Shown here: positions 17,055 to 26,362 of the stretch, one piece after another
How positions within the stretch are numbered: position 1 is the first letter of the stretch
How the letters are laid out: each line of letters begins with the position of its first letter
Origin: Scytonema sp. RU_4_4
GTDB taxonomy: Bacteria > Cyanobacteriota > Cyanobacteriia > Cyanobacteriales > Nostocaceae
Reading direction: 5' to 3'
NCBI GenBank assembly: GCA_012031965.1
Contig: JAAUSC010000026.1
Location: 1 to 48,927, forward strand
Length of the DNA stretch: 48,927 nucleotides
Made by a program: the position numbers and the translations under genes
The notes under the pieces: model-generated
Seen by the model: only the letters and a program-made list of their open reading frames with translations
The model's database searches: none
Told to the model about the DNA's origin: nothing

Positions 17055-17465
17055 GAGTCTAGTACGAAGTTTCGTACCTCGATTGACATCAATACCCTCA
17101 ATCCAAAGCTCTCTCCTAAATTTTAAGAGAGTCACCAAAAACAGGATAAGGGGTTTTTATATCAGAGTTTTTCTGGAGTTCATTTACCAGGGCTACATAC
17201 AACACATCCTCCTTGTACCAAGGTTCTCATTCCTTATTTGATTCATTGTAGATAACAGACGACTCCTTTCAGGACTGATAGATCCAACTCAATGTTCCTA
17301 ACAAAATTTTCTGTGTGAATCAACCATTATTGATTCAGGCTGCAACACAAGTCAATCAGTTTTCTGTTACTCACATCACTTACGGCAACGCAACTCATTA
17401 GCAATAATTACATACTCATGCAGTTTTTTTCCGGACAAGACTATAAAAATCTGGAAAAATTGTGC
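17055..17465. other. Intergenic region, no gene seen
   Basis: No supported gene, RNA or strong repeat. Short frames here are open by chance. It presumably carries the promoter of the AMIN/beta-lactamase-like gene. Confidence 0.5.
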
Positions 17466-18827
17466 ATGCCAATTCTACTATCGCTCACAAAAATCACACG
17501 GATGAGATTTAGTTTCCTGTTAGTTAGCGTTGTCAGTATTGTACTGTTATCTTCTCCAGTCAAAGCGGCTCGCTTGCAATCTTGGTATTTCGATCCTGTT
17601 CAAAATCAATTAGATATAACCACTGATTCTGGAGTCCAACCAAAGGCTTTTTTAATTAATAACCCGACGAGACTTGTTATTGATTTACCAGGAACAACTA
17701 ATCTAGACGACAACACAGTCCGTAAAAGTCTTGGTTCAGCAGTTCGAGAACTTCGGATTGGACAAGTCGATTCCAAAACCACCAGATTAGTGATTGAATT
17801 AGCACCTGGTTACACAGTTTCACCGGAAAAATTACTGATTCAAGGAGATTCTTCCTCACATTGGATAGTGAAATTCTCCTCAATTGAGCGTGCAGTCTTT
17901 GGTGATTCACAAGCAACAGTTGTGAACACCAATGTAAATACTAACGTTGCAGAAGAACAAATTCCCATCCAAATCGGTGCTATTTCAACCTTTGCTGGGG
18001 TTGTCCCCTTAGGGAAGGAATTGTTAGAGCTGAGTTCTCAACTGAAAACATTGATGGCTCGCTACAGCTTTCTCTCACCAGGGATGTTTTTCCTAGATTT
18101 GGATACAGGTAATTACTTGGACTTCAATGGAGAGAAGGTATTTCCGGCTGCTAGCACCATTAAATTTCCGATTCTGGTTGCATTATTTCAGGAAGTCGAT
18201 GCAGGTAGAGTCAAGCTCAATGAAACCTTAGTACTACGGCGTGACTTGAAGGCTGAAGCTGAAGGTTCGGGAGTCTTGCAATACAAACCCGTAGGAACCA
18301 AACTGAGTGTTTTAGACACCGCCACAAAAATGATTACCATTAGTGACAATACAGCTACCAATATGATTATTGACCGTTTAGGCGGTATGGCTAAGTTAAA
18401 TCAGCGGTTTCGCAGTTGGGGGCTGCAAAACACTGTGATTCGTCATCTATTAGGGGACTTTAAAGGAACCAATACAACCAGTCCCAAAGACTTGGTAAGA
18501 CTATCAGCGTTGATTACAAATAATAAGCTACTCAGTAGTACAAGCCACTCTCAAGCTTTGGCAATTATGCGTCGTGTTGAGAACAAAAGATTGCTACCAG
18601 CTGGACTTGGTAAAGGTGCAGTCATTGCTCATAAAACAGGAACTCTTGGAGTTCTCCTGGGGGATGCAGGTATTATCGAGTTACCATCAGGTAAGCGTTA
18701 CTTAGCAGGTATTTTGGTGAAAAGACCTTTTGGTGACACAAGAGCCAGAGACTTTATTAGTCAAGTTTCCAAGTTGGTTTATGGCTACCTAGACCAACCA
18801 AGAGTCACTAGTCTCTCTCAAGAGTAG
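17466..18827 (+). CDS. AMIN domain plus class A beta-lactamase-like serine hydrolase
   Basis: An exported two-domain protein. A signal sequence ending SSPVKA is followed by an AMIN domain (LQSWYFDPVQNQLDITTDSG, RLVIDLPG, RELRIGQ), which in other proteins binds cell wall or envelope. From about residue 200 comes a class A beta-lactamase fold with all three active-site motifs: STIK (AASTIKFPILVALF), SDN (ISDNTATNMI) and KTG (AHKTGTLGVL). It may be a penicillin-interacting enzyme or a real beta-lactamase; the fusion with AMIN favours a wall-localised hydrolase. The ATG at 17466 has GGAAA 9 nt upstream; ATGs at 17418 and 17502 also fit. Confidence 0.88.
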   Translation: MPILLSLTKITRMRFSFLLVSVVSIVLLSSPVKAARLQSWYFDPVQNQLDITTDSGVQPKAFLINNPTRLVIDLPGTTNLDDNTVRKSLGSAVRELRIGQVDSKTTRLVIELAPGYTVSPEKLLIQGDSSSHWIVKFSSIERAVFGDSQATVVNTNVNTNVAEEQIPIQIGAISTFAGVVPLGKELLELSSQLKTLMARYSFLSPGMFFLDLDTGNYLDFNGEKVFPAASTIKFPILVALFQEVDAGRVKLNETLVLRRDLKAEAEGSGVLQYKPVGTKLSVLDTATKMITISDNTATNMIIDRLGGMAKLNQRFRSWGLQNTVIRHLLGDFKGTNTTSPKDLVRLSALITNNKLLSSTSHSQALAIMRRVENKRLLPAGLGKGAVIAHKTGTLGVLLGDAGIIELPSGKRYLAGILVKRPFGDTRARDFISQVSKLVYGYLDQPRVTSLSQE

Positions 18828-18984
18828 TTATTGAAAAATAGAAAAATCAGCCAGCTTTGTCCCAAAACCCTGTGGGTTTCGGGACGACCCCCACTCGTTA
18901 ACCTCTTAAGGGCAGGTTTTTGAAAATTGGTTATAAAAAACAAGTGCCAAGTTTTTCTGTGGGTATATATCATTCTGAGATAGA

Positions 18985-20205
18985 TTAGGCTATACTGCCA
19001 CGCTTTCTGGCTTCTTTGTAAGAAGTTCCGACGTTTTTGATACCAGCCTTGATCATTTGTCTTTCAAGGATGGCAAAGAATCGCGCCTTATCCCCACCAC
19101 GTACTACCGCCTGATTGTGTGCTTCGGCGATCGCCACTGGATACCCATATCCTTTCTGCACTTGTGCTAGCATCAATCCTAATGCTCGGTCAAACATCGT
19201 TGTGTTCTGAGCCACCCACGAAGGGACTTCTATCCGGGCAATTTCAGTACCGACATGCACGTAACAAAAGTAAATTTGCTGGTCTTGGTACAAATCAAGA
19301 ATACGAACATTGCTGCGCCATAAACAACCGCGTTGTCCTGGTTTGAGTAGAGTGGATAAAAGAGTCGTATCTCGTAAGGGTTCAAAGACTTTGCAAGGGA
19401 CTTTTTCAAGTTGATTTGGGCAAAAGCTTGCACAATCTGGTACTGAGTGAGGACAAGCTAAAAGACGTAAAAAGTTCATCCCTTCAACATTACGAGAAGC
19501 ACTCAGATAACCCATAAGGGGAATTTGAGCATCACGCAACTTCTGCCAAGCTTCCAAGATGGGGGGTAGAATGCGATCGCGTGCTTCTGAGGGTAATTGT
19601 TCTAAAAACCAGTAAATCAACGAGCCATCCACCATCGCCAACATAGGAACCTCTTCTATCTCCTTGTCCTCCTGTCCCCCTATATCCTTGTCCTCTTTTA
19701 CACCGCATGCTAATTCTGACAGCACCGTTGCTTCACTTGCTGTACGGCAAAAACTCATCCATTCTTCAGTACGAATCCCCCATTTGCGAGAAAAATATAA
19801 ATCTTCAGGGCGATAAAATATCTCCGGTAAACTATCTAGAAGTGGGTAACGATTTTGTCCATAATGTAAGATAACTCTACCGATATTAAGAAGATAGCAG
19901 TAGGCAATTTCGTGATGACTGGGGGATATTTGGGAGCCATCGGTTGCAATGACGGTATGTACCTTGGGGGGAACCGGAATATCAATACAGGTGTTGAGTG
20001 GTTCTAGGGGAGTCGCATTGGCAAACAGGATGCGATCGCGCCATTTTTCCTGTCGCTGTACTAACTCGTCCTGACACTTTAAAGCATTTTGAAAATGTTG
20101 TTGAGCCAATTCTAAACGCTGGCGACTAGCAGCAGCCTCTTGCGTTAGATGTTGACTCAAACCTTGCATTTGTCCTGTCAGTTTAGTAAGGTCAAGCATA
20201 GTCAT
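18985..20205 (-). CDS. NurA-domain nuclease-like protein
   Basis: A 406-residue protein of the NurA family. Archaeal NurA resects DNA ends with HerA; cyanobacterial members carry the same fold with unproven function. Marks are an N-terminal helix (SQHLTQEAAASRQRLELAQQ), the Asp motif VIATDGSQISPSHHE, MLAMVDGSLIYWFLEQLP with a second acidic residue, and HVGTEIARIEVPSW near the end. No herA gene is nearby. ATGs at 20205 and 20199 are both possible, and the first overlaps a heptamer repeat that also covers the ribosome-site region. A short low-complexity insert (DKDIGGQEDKEIEEV) near residue 180 resembles repeat-derived sequence. Confidence 0.8.
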   Translation of the reverse strand: MTMLDLTKLTGQMQGLSQHLTQEAAASRQRLELAQQHFQNALKCQDELVQRQEKWRDRILFANATPLEPLNTCIDIPVPPKVHTVIATDGSQISPSHHEIAYCYLLNIGRVILHYGQNRYPLLDSLPEIFYRPEDLYFSRKWGIRTEEWMSFCRTASEATVLSELACGVKEDKDIGGQEDKEIEEVPMLAMVDGSLIYWFLEQLPSEARDRILPPILEAWQKLRDAQIPLMGYLSASRNVEGMNFLRLLACPHSVPDCASFCPNQLEKVPCKVFEPLRDTTLLSTLLKPGQRGCLWRSNVRILDLYQDQQIYFCYVHVGTEIARIEVPSWVAQNTTMFDRALGLMLAQVQKGYGYPVAIAEAHNQAVVRGGDKARFFAILERQMIKAGIKNVGTSYKEARKRGSIA

Positions 20206-20235
20206 TAGTCATTAGTCATTAGTCATTAGTCATTA
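20201..20235. repeat. Five GTCATTA heptamers overlapping a start codon
   Basis: Exact five-fold tandem array of GTCATTA (minus strand TAATGAC), a short tandemly repeated repeat typical of heterocystous cyanobacteria. It overlaps the ATG at 20205 of the NurA gene, and each unit offers a further ATG on that strand in a changing frame. Confidence 0.9.
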
Positions 20236-20294
20236 AGCAATGAACAATAAACTTGCTCATTGCCCATTGTCTATTTCCCCATCTTGCTACTTAT

Positions 20295-21083
20295 TCACAA
20301 TAACCACTCAGAGAAATCTTTAGCAAACTGAGGGAGTGATAATACCTGAATTTGCGGATCATTTTGGGCGGTTACTTTTTCAGTTGGAGTATTGTAACCC
20401 CAATCTGCAAGAAATAGTTTTAGCTCATTGAGATCTGGTTGCTGTTGGACAAGCTGTAATGTTTTCAGTCGGTCTTCTACAAACCAGACTCTATCTGGTA
20501 TTGTATTCGTTTTCTGAATTAACTCTCGCAGAATTTCGTGTTTGGGACGCTTTACCTCTTTGCCAAAAATAACTTCTTGGGGTAAATCAACTCCTCCTTG
20601 TTTCAAGAGTTGCTGTGCAAAACGTCCTTCTTTTGTTGTGATGATGTATAGCCCAGTTGTGCTATGGAGTGTTGCTTTCATTTTCTCCACAACACCCGGA
20701 TAAAATTTATGCAAACTCAGCCAACTCTCTAAATCTGTAGCAATCCATTCATCCCGTATTTTATCAAGAGTCTTGCCAATTTCTGTTGCCTTCAGATTAT
20801 CTTGTAACAAAAGTCCTTGAGCAATTTTTGTCCATTCTTGAAGAATCTTTTCTTCAGCAATCCCTTGTGTTAATGCTTTGACTAAAACAGGCATTTCCCA
20901 ACCTGTTTCTATCACAGGTCTGAGCTGATAGAATTTTGAGGCTAAATTATTCTGTGGTGTTTCTTGCTCAGGTAGCCATACTTGACAGTATGCGCGCCAG
21001 GCGACTTCAAAATATTCGATTAATCCGTCGCAAATGACACCATCAAAGTCTAGCGCGAGAATTGTAGGAGTGCTTGCTGTCAT
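20295..21083 (-). CDS. HAD-superfamily hydrolase
   Basis: A 262-residue HAD phosphatase-like protein. Motif I is LALDFDGVICDGLIEYFEVA with the nucleophile Asp. Motif II is LYIITTKEG (Thr in place of Ser is allowed). The motif III lysine lies in FGKEVKRPKHEIL, and motif IV is VWFVEDRLKTLQ. The cap between motifs I and II is helical, so this is subfamily I. The ATG at 21083 puts motif I at the usual place; the longer frame to 21164 adds 27 unrelated residues. The substrate is unknown. It lies between NurA and PIN/TRAM genes, all on the minus strand. Confidence 0.82.
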   Translation of the reverse strand: MTASTPTILALDFDGVICDGLIEYFEVAWRAYCQVWLPEQETPQNNLASKFYQLRPVIETGWEMPVLVKALTQGIAEEKILQEWTKIAQGLLLQDNLKATEIGKTLDKIRDEWIATDLESWLSLHKFYPGVVEKMKATLHSTTGLYIITTKEGRFAQQLLKQGGVDLPQEVIFGKEVKRPKHEILRELIQKTNTIPDRVWFVEDRLKTLQLVQQQPDLNELKLFLADWGYNTPTEKVTAQNDPQIQVLSLPQFAKDFSEWLL

Positions 21084-21206
21084 TTTTTTGAGGATGAAAA
21101 CTGCTGCTGTCAGCTTAGCGCTAAACTTATAGCCATTTTTCCCTGCTATCCATCCCCACCGCACGGCGGATGGGGAATTCCGCCGAATTCGTTAACCCTA
21201 TAAAGA

Positions 21207-21231
21207 ATCGGTGCAGTCAAGCTGCACCGAT
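21207..21231 (-). terminator. Hairpin after PIN/TRAM gene
   Basis: ATCGGTGCAG and CTGCACCGAT form a perfect 10-bp stem with a 5-nt loop, 37 nt after the stop of the minus-strand PIN/TRAM gene. On that strand TCTTTAT follows, a weak T-run, so it is a plausible terminator. Confidence 0.6.
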
Positions 21232-21267
21232 CACAAAGTTTAACTCGATTTGAACGTGCCATTGCCT

Positions 21268-22344
21268 TCATGCCAAAGCTGAAGCTTGAGGTTTGGCGAA
21301 AATCATCCTTCCTGCGGAAGTTTGTAAAGCACTTGTGACGACGACTCGAAGTTCGCCTCCTACATAAGCGCTACCTTCCTCAACGACAACCATTGTACCG
21401 TCGTCTAAATAGCCAATGCCTTGACTAGGTTCTTTACCCTCTTTAAGAATCTTGAGGTCAATATTGTCACCAGGTAGATAGGTAGGACGCACTGCGTTCA
21501 CCAAATCGTTAACATTCAATACAGGCACTTTCTGAACGCTAGCAACTTTAGATAAGTTGTAGTCATTGGTGAGTAGTGTACCGCTGATTTCTTGAGCGAA
21601 ACGTACTAGTTTAGCATCAACTGTGGTAATATCCTCATAATCAGCTGGGTTGATCAGGATACGCTCAGGATATGCTGCTTTAATCCTGTTGAGAATTTCC
21701 AGTCCTCGTCTACCCCGTACTCGCTTTTGGTCTTTGCTCGCATCGGCTACTTGTTGCAACTCTTGCAAGACAAACTGCGGCACAATAATCTGCCCTTCTA
21801 GAAATCCAGTTTCTAGAAGTGTTTCAATACGACCATCGATAATGCAACTGGTGTCTACAACTTTACTAGTGGCGGGTTTGAGAGTTCCTTCCACAACCAT
21901 TGTTTCCACGGTATTAGGATTAATGAGCCTTAATAATCCGCGTCCGTGGGCATCTGCTAAATTCATACCAGTGTAGGAGAGTATGATACTACCTACAACA
22001 GCGACCAGCGGTTTTATAAAACTAAAATCTGCTGGAATTGGTAGCAAAAATAGAGGAGCAAGCATTAAGTTTGCTACCAATAATCCAATCACTAATCCAA
22101 TGGCACGAGTTAAAATAACTTCAAGTGGTAGTTCTCGGACTTGAGACTCCAATCGCCGATATGTCGTTTGGAAACTCAATCCAACTGCACCTCCAAACAT
22201 GGCGGCAAAAGTAGCGACAACCATGCGTAAAGCTTCCATGTTAGAAACTCTAGCAAGTGCCCCAGTAGGTAACAGATCCGTACTGTAGTAACCTATCCCT
22301 GCTCCTGCCAGGACGAATGAGAAAATAATAATGGCATCAAGCAT
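21268..22344 (-). CDS. PIN/TRAM domain membrane protein (YacL-like)
   Basis: A 358-residue protein. Four membrane segments come first (residues 1-140, e.g. IIIFSFVLAGAGIGYYSTDL). A PIN domain follows with acidic metal-binding residues (VVDTSCIIDGRIETLLETGF, ITTVDAKLVRFAQ, LLTNDYNLSKVA). A TRAM domain ends the chain (PGDNIDLKILKEG, then GIGYLDDGTMVVVEEG). PIN domains are usually metal-dependent RNases and TRAM binds RNA, so a membrane-tethered RNase is likely, though unproven for this family. The ATG at 22344 has AGGAAA at good spacing; the TTG at 22365 is less likely. It is followed by a hairpin terminator at 21207-21231. Confidence 0.88.
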   Translation of the reverse strand: MLDAIIIFSFVLAGAGIGYYSTDLLPTGALARVSNMEALRMVVATFAAMFGGAVGLSFQTTYRRLESQVRELPLEVILTRAIGLVIGLLVANLMLAPLFLLPIPADFSFIKPLVAVVGSIILSYTGMNLADAHGRGLLRLINPNTVETMVVEGTLKPATSKVVDTSCIIDGRIETLLETGFLEGQIIVPQFVLQELQQVADASKDQKRVRGRRGLEILNRIKAAYPERILINPADYEDITTVDAKLVRFAQEISGTLLTNDYNLSKVASVQKVPVLNVNDLVNAVRPTYLPGDNIDLKILKEGKEPSQGIGYLDDGTMVVVEEGSAYVGGELRVVVTSALQTSAGRMIFAKPQASALA

Positions 22345-22600
22345 CGTTGTATGATTTTCCTGCAACTGTGTGACTCGAGAAAGTAAAGTATTTTTTATTT
22401 CCTCGGTTAGTTATAGATGTCGAAACATTTACAGTCATACTAAAGGCTTTAGTCTGACAACATCTGCAATCATTATAACCAAAGAGTTTTATGCTTTATC
22501 TTTTTCATCTTTTTGTTATAAAACGATAAGAAAATCTAAATAACATAGTCATTTTCATGAGTTTGTCATTGTGTAAAAAATATTTTAAATCCTTATCGAA

Positions 22601-23785
22601 ATGATTCAAAAAGTTTCTACTTCTGATATTCCAAGTTCTGCTTACATTCATATTCCCTTTTGCAGAAGGCGATGTTTTTACTGTGATTTCCCTGTATCGG
22701 TTGTGGGGGAGCATTTGCGAGGTGAAACATCTGGTACTATCTCCCAATACGTTAATATCCTATGTCAAGAAATTGCCATCACACCAGCCCTTGGTCAACC
22801 ATTGATAACAATTTTCTTTGGTGGCGGTACTCCTTCTCTTCTGTCTACAGAACAGTTCCAACGGATATTGGAAGCGCTAGACAAACGGTTTAGTGTATCT
22901 GGTGGGGTAGAAATTTCAATGGAAATAGACCCGGGTACCTTTGATTTGGTACATTTACAAGGCTACCGCAGTGCAGGCGTGAATCGGATAAGTTTAGGTA
23001 TACAAGCGTTTCAAGAAGACTTATTGGAAGTTTGTGGGCGATCGCACTCGGTCTCTGATATATTCGCAGCTGTAGACTTGATTCGGCAGGTGAGGATTCC
23101 CGAATTCAGTATAGACTTAATTTCAGGATTACCGCATCAAACTTTAGATAGGTGGCAAGAGTCTTTAGAAAAAGTGGTTGCTATAGCACCCACGCATATA
23201 TCAATTTACGACCTCACCATTGAGCCTGGAACTGCTTTTGGTCGTTATTACAAACCTGGGGATCAACCTTTGCCAACAGATGAAACCACAGTCAAAATGT
23301 ACCGCATGGCACAGCAAATTTTGACGGGCGCAGGTTATGAGCATTATGAAATTTCCAACTATGCACAGCCCGGACATCAGTGTCGTCATAATCGAGTTTA
23401 TTGGGAAAATCGCCCGTATTATGGCTTTGGTATGGGCGCAGCGAGTTATGTAGAGGGGAAACGGTTTACCCGTCCGCGTAAAACGAAGGAGTACTATCAG
23501 TGGGTGCAAGATGGTGGTGTAATTGATTGCGAAGTCACATCACCAGATGAAGTTTTATTAGAAACTTTAATGTTGGGCTTGCGTTTGGCAGAAGGTGTGA
23601 GTTTGGCTGTGTTGGCGGAACGGTTTGGGGAAGAGAAGGTAGAGGAGATTCATAAGTGTTTGCAACCGTACTTTGAGAAAGGTTGGGTGGAAGTGGTGGA
23701 AGGAAGGTTGCGGTTAACTGATCCCGATGGGTTTTTGTTTTCTAATGTGGTGCTGGCGGGGTTGTTTAGGGAGTTGGGGGAATAA
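22601..23785 (+). CDS. hemW: HemW-like radical SAM haem chaperone
   Basis: A 394-residue radical SAM protein often mis-annotated as a coproporphyrinogen oxidase. The iron-sulfur motif is CRRRCFYCDFPV, with Phe-Tyr-Cys-Asp as in HemW and unlike the CGC motif of the HemN at 15672. It also has FFGGGTPSLLS, EISMEIDPGTFDL, NRISLGIQAFQEDLL, HYEISNYAQPGHQCRHNRVYW (HNxxYW motif) and YYGFGMGAASYV. HemW hands haem to target proteins in other bacteria. It stands apart from the low-oxygen cluster, divergent from the PIN/TRAM gene across a 256-bp space. Its 3' end abuts a GACGCAGAG-type repeat. Confidence 0.88.
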   Translation: MIQKVSTSDIPSSAYIHIPFCRRRCFYCDFPVSVVGEHLRGETSGTISQYVNILCQEIAITPALGQPLITIFFGGGTPSLLSTEQFQRILEALDKRFSVSGGVEISMEIDPGTFDLVHLQGYRSAGVNRISLGIQAFQEDLLEVCGRSHSVSDIFAAVDLIRQVRIPEFSIDLISGLPHQTLDRWQESLEKVVAIAPTHISIYDLTIEPGTAFGRYYKPGDQPLPTDETTVKMYRMAQQILTGAGYEHYEISNYAQPGHQCRHNRVYWENRPYYGFGMGAASYVEGKRFTRPRKTKEYYQWVQDGGVIDCEVTSPDEVLLETLMLGLRLAEGVSLAVLAERFGEEKVEEIHKCLQPYFEKGWVEVVEGRLRLTDPDGFLFSNVVLAGLFRELGE

Positions 23786-23973
23786 ACCGCAGAGGACGCA
23801 GAGGGCGCAGAGGGAGGAGAGAATGGGAGATAGCGCCTGGAGGGAAAATTCCAGGCGAATGACGGGGGGGGGTTGGGGTTGCACTCTCTCAGCAACCACT
23901 CGACCAATTTCGTTAACAACACCCCTACAAGCGCCTCGCCAAACTGAATCAAAAGCCAGAGAATGAAATCCAT
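23650..23973 (-). CDS. Small membrane protein with run-on C-terminus
   Basis: From the ATG at 23973 the frame has a good ribosome site (GGAGGT, 7 nt before) and opens MDFILWLLIQFGEALVGVLL, then TKLVEWLLRECNPNPPP. That is one amphipathic membrane segment followed by a charged end. From about residue 45 it reads through a GCAGAG repeat (23788-23816) and then antisense through the last 136 bp of hemW, so the C-terminal half is unlikely to be ancestral. I take it as a real small gene whose original stop was lost to the repeat, or as a relic. The function is unknown. Confidence 0.4.
   Translation of the reverse strand: MDFILWLLIQFGEALVGVLLTKLVEWLLRECNPNPPPSFAWNFPSRRYLPFSPPSAPSASSAVYSPNSLNNPASTTLENKNPSGSVNRNLPSTTSTQPFSKYGCKHL
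23788..23816. repeat. GACGCAGAG-type short repeat after hemW
   Basis: CCGCAGAGGACGCAGAGG continues into a third imperfect unit, a dispersed cyanobacterial repeat placed 3 nt after the hemW stop. Confidence 0.7.
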
Positions 23974-23988
23974 TGAGATGACCTCCAT

Positions 23989-24392
23989 TGCTTAACTGAG
24001 TTCAGTCTGGCAATCTTTTTTTGGAGGTTTCTCCGAACTTTGAACTAAGATAACTCTGATTTCCAGAGATAACTCTAAATCTTTGGTGTATCCCCCTATT
24101 GCTAATGCCTTTATCGTTAGACTTGGATTTAGGTGATAGAGAAAATAGAGTGAATGCTTCCGCGTGAATTTCGTAGAATGTCTAGCTAGTGGTTGTCAAG
24201 TATCTCCGAAAGTGCGACAGAAAATTGAAGATACTTTGTTATTACCCTTTGCCGAAATTCAAAAGCGTCAGTTATAGATTTTGTAGCGGTAGCGGATGAT
24301 TTATGTGTGATATTTAAAGGTAATTTTTTCGTTATGTCTTTTGCTAAAACTTGATAATATTAAATAAACTAATCTCAACAAAAATCTACCAA
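23989..24392. other. Intergenic region with possible gene remnants
   Basis: No complete gene. A GTG-started frame at 24164-24277 (37 residues, ending FAEIQKRQL) looks like a gene remnant, but I cannot assign a family. Confidence 0.3.
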
Positions 24393-24494
24393 ATGTCTAA
24401 AGAATTGCGGGAATTGATGAAACAAGCAGACGCACTCACACCCGATGATCAATTGCGTGTGTTGGTGCTTGATGAATTGGACACTGCTGAGTAA
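24393..24494 (+). CDS. Antitoxin-like 33-residue peptide, probably truncated
   Basis: ATG-started frame MSKELRELMKQADALTPDDQ, then LRVLVLDELDTAE. The MKQADALTPDDQL core matches the N-terminal part of the small helical proteins that accompany many cyanobacterial toxin genes, whose usual continuation gives 65-80 residues. No toxin gene follows; the next gene is uspA on the other strand. It is most likely a relic of a toxin-antitoxin pair. The ribosome site is weak. Confidence 0.35.
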   Translation: MSKELRELMKQADALTPDDQLRVLVLDELDTAE

Positions 24495-24661
24495 TCAACA
24501 ATTGTAGTAATCAGTTTCACAAAGCGATATTAACGGCAAACCGATTATACTGCGCGTCTTGTACCCTTTTTAGCTAACAGTAAAAATTTTCATAGAAAGT
24601 CATATGAGGATGCGTTAACGCAGTGTAACGCACCCCACAACTCAATAACTCGTAACTCTCT

Positions 24662-25069
24662 CTACGGCACTACTAACACAGGACAAGGAGAAAGATTAAT
24701 CACGCGAGTGGTAACGCTATCAGTAGCCCCCTCGTCTGTCAATCCTAGCCCCCGACAACCCATAACGATTAAATCTGCCCCCACTTCATCCGCAACGTCA
24801 CAGATAGTAAAAGCAGGTTTGCCTTGCCGTTCCAGGGTTTCGGCTGGTATGCCTTGCCCAGCAAACAGAGATTTGGCTGTTTCTAGCAGTTGGGCAACTG
24901 TCTCAGGTGAGGACATAGCATCCCCGTTGGGCGAGTCTGCAGCGGGTTCCTCTACCACACTTAACAGTACCAAGTGACTACCATACTTTTGCACAATATT
25001 AACAACCACTTCGGCTGCTTCCCGTGCTTCCCGACTTTGATCAACTGGAAATAGAACTGTTTTAAACAT
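24662..25069 (-). CDS. Universal stress protein (UspA family)
   Basis: A 135-residue single Usp domain. It opens FKTVLFPVDQSREAREAAEV (beta1 and the Asp that contacts nucleotide), then HLVLLSVVEEP. It ends DLIVMGCRGLGLTDEGATDS followed by VTTRVINLSPCPVLVV, the family's C-terminal nucleotide-binding loop, here in a modified form (GCRGLG). Usp proteins are cytoplasmic dimers linked to stress survival. It is transcribed divergently from pgk across 90 bp, with AGGTG before its ATG. Confidence 0.88.
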   Translation of the reverse strand: MFKTVLFPVDQSREAREAAEVVVNIVQKYGSHLVLLSVVEEPAADSPNGDAMSSPETVAQLLETAKSLFAGQGIPAETLERQGKPAFTICDVADEVGADLIVMGCRGLGLTDEGATDSVTTRVINLSPCPVLVVP

Positions 25070-25159
25070 TCGGATTCACCTGTGCCCCCATGACTCGGTA
25101 AAATCTGGATGGTTGTACTTATCAAAACATAACAAACAGGCAATCAGGAGGTTTGTACC

Positions 25160-26362
25160 GTGCCAAAGAAAACTTTAGCAAATTTGTCTGCAACAGACTT
25201 GTCTGGTAAACGCGCCTTGGTGAGAGTTGATTTTAACGTGCCAGTGGACGATGCTGGCAACATTACAGATGATACTCGCATTCGTGCTGCTCTGCCTACC
25301 ATACAGGATTTGACGCAGAAGGGAGCTAAGGTGATTCTAGTTAGCCATTTTGGGCGTCCTAAGGGTGTAGATGACAAACTGCGGTTGACTCCGGTTGCCA
25401 AGCGTCTGTCTGAGTTATTAGGGCAAGAAGTCGTGAAAACTGATGACTCCATTGGCGATGAAGTTGCAGCGAAAGTAGGGGCTTTACAAAATGGACAAGT
25501 TCTGTTACTAGAAAACGTTCGTTTCTACAAAGAAGAGGAGAAAAACGAGCCAGAATTCGCCAAAAAACTGGCAGCAAATGCTGATTTGTATGTCAATGAT
25601 GCTTTTGGTACCGCACACCGCGCTCACGCTTCTACCGAAGGCGTGACTAAGTACCTAAGTCCGTCTGTAGGTGGGTATTTGATTGAAAAAGAATTGCAGT
25701 ATCTGCAAAGTGCTATCGAAAATCCCCAGCGTCCTTTGGCGGCTATTATCGGCGGTTCTAAAGTTTCCAGCAAAATTGGTGTGATTGAAGCCCTTCTGGA
25801 AAAGTGCGACAAACTTATCATCGGCGGTGGAATGATTTTCACCTTCTATAAGGCTCGTGGTTTGAATGTTGGTAAGTCGTTGGTAGAAGAGGACAAGCTA
25901 GAACTGGCGAAGTCTTTGGAAGCAAAGGCAAAAGAAAAAGGCGTGACTTTCCTGCTACCTACAGATGTGGTTGTAGCAGATAAATTCGCCCCTGATGCCA
26001 ATTCTCAAACCGTTAGCGTGGAAAATATTCCCGATGGTTGGATGGGGTTGGATATCGGACCTGATTCGATAAAATTGTTCCAGGAAGCCCTTGCTGATTG
26101 CAAGAGCGTCGTTTGGAATGGTCCAATGGGTGTGTTTGAGTTTGATAAGTTTGCTGCGGGAACAGAAGCGATCGCCCACACACTCGCCGACATCAGCAAA
26201 AATGGCGCAACCACCATCATCGGTGGCGGCGACTCTGTAGCTGCTGTGGAAAAAGTTGGTTTAGCTGACCAAATGAGCCACATTTCCACTGGTGGCGGTG
26301 CTAGTTTGGAGTTGCTCGAAGGTAAGGAATTACCCGGTATTGTCGCGCTAGATGAAGCATAA
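25160..26362 (+). CDS. pgk: Phosphoglycerate kinase
   Basis: Transfers phosphate between 1,3-bisphosphoglycerate and ADP in glycolysis and, in reverse, in the Calvin cycle. The 400 residues are full length. Signature segments are [76 protein letters not shown] and the ATP loop [11 protein letters not shown] with [19 protein letters not shown]. It starts at GTG (25160), preceded by AGGAGG at ideal spacing, a strong site that fits a highly expressed gene. It is monocistronic; the next 830 bp hold no gene. Confidence 0.97.
   Translation: MPKKTLANLSATDLSGKRALVRVDFNVPVDDAGNITDDTRIRAALPTIQDLTQKGAKVILVSHFGRPKGVDDKLRLTPVAKRLSELLGQEVVKTDDSIGDEVAAKVGALQNGQVLLLENVRFYKEEEKNEPEFAKKLAANADLYVNDAFGTAHRAHASTEGVTKYLSPSVGGYLIEKELQYLQSAIENPQRPLAAIIGGSKVSSKIGVIEALLEKCDKLIIGGGMIFTFYKARGLNVGKSLVEEDKLELAKSLEAKAKEKGVTFLLPTDVVVADKFAPDANSQTVSVENIPDGWMGLDIGPDSIKLFQEALADCKSVVWNGPMGVFEFDKFAAGTEAIAHTLADISKNGATTIIGGGDSVAAVEKVGLADQMSHISTGGGASLELLEGKELPGIVALDEA

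Noticed and set aside
20201-20235. CRISPR array
   Set aside because: The units are 7 bp with no spacers; it is a tandem heptamer array.
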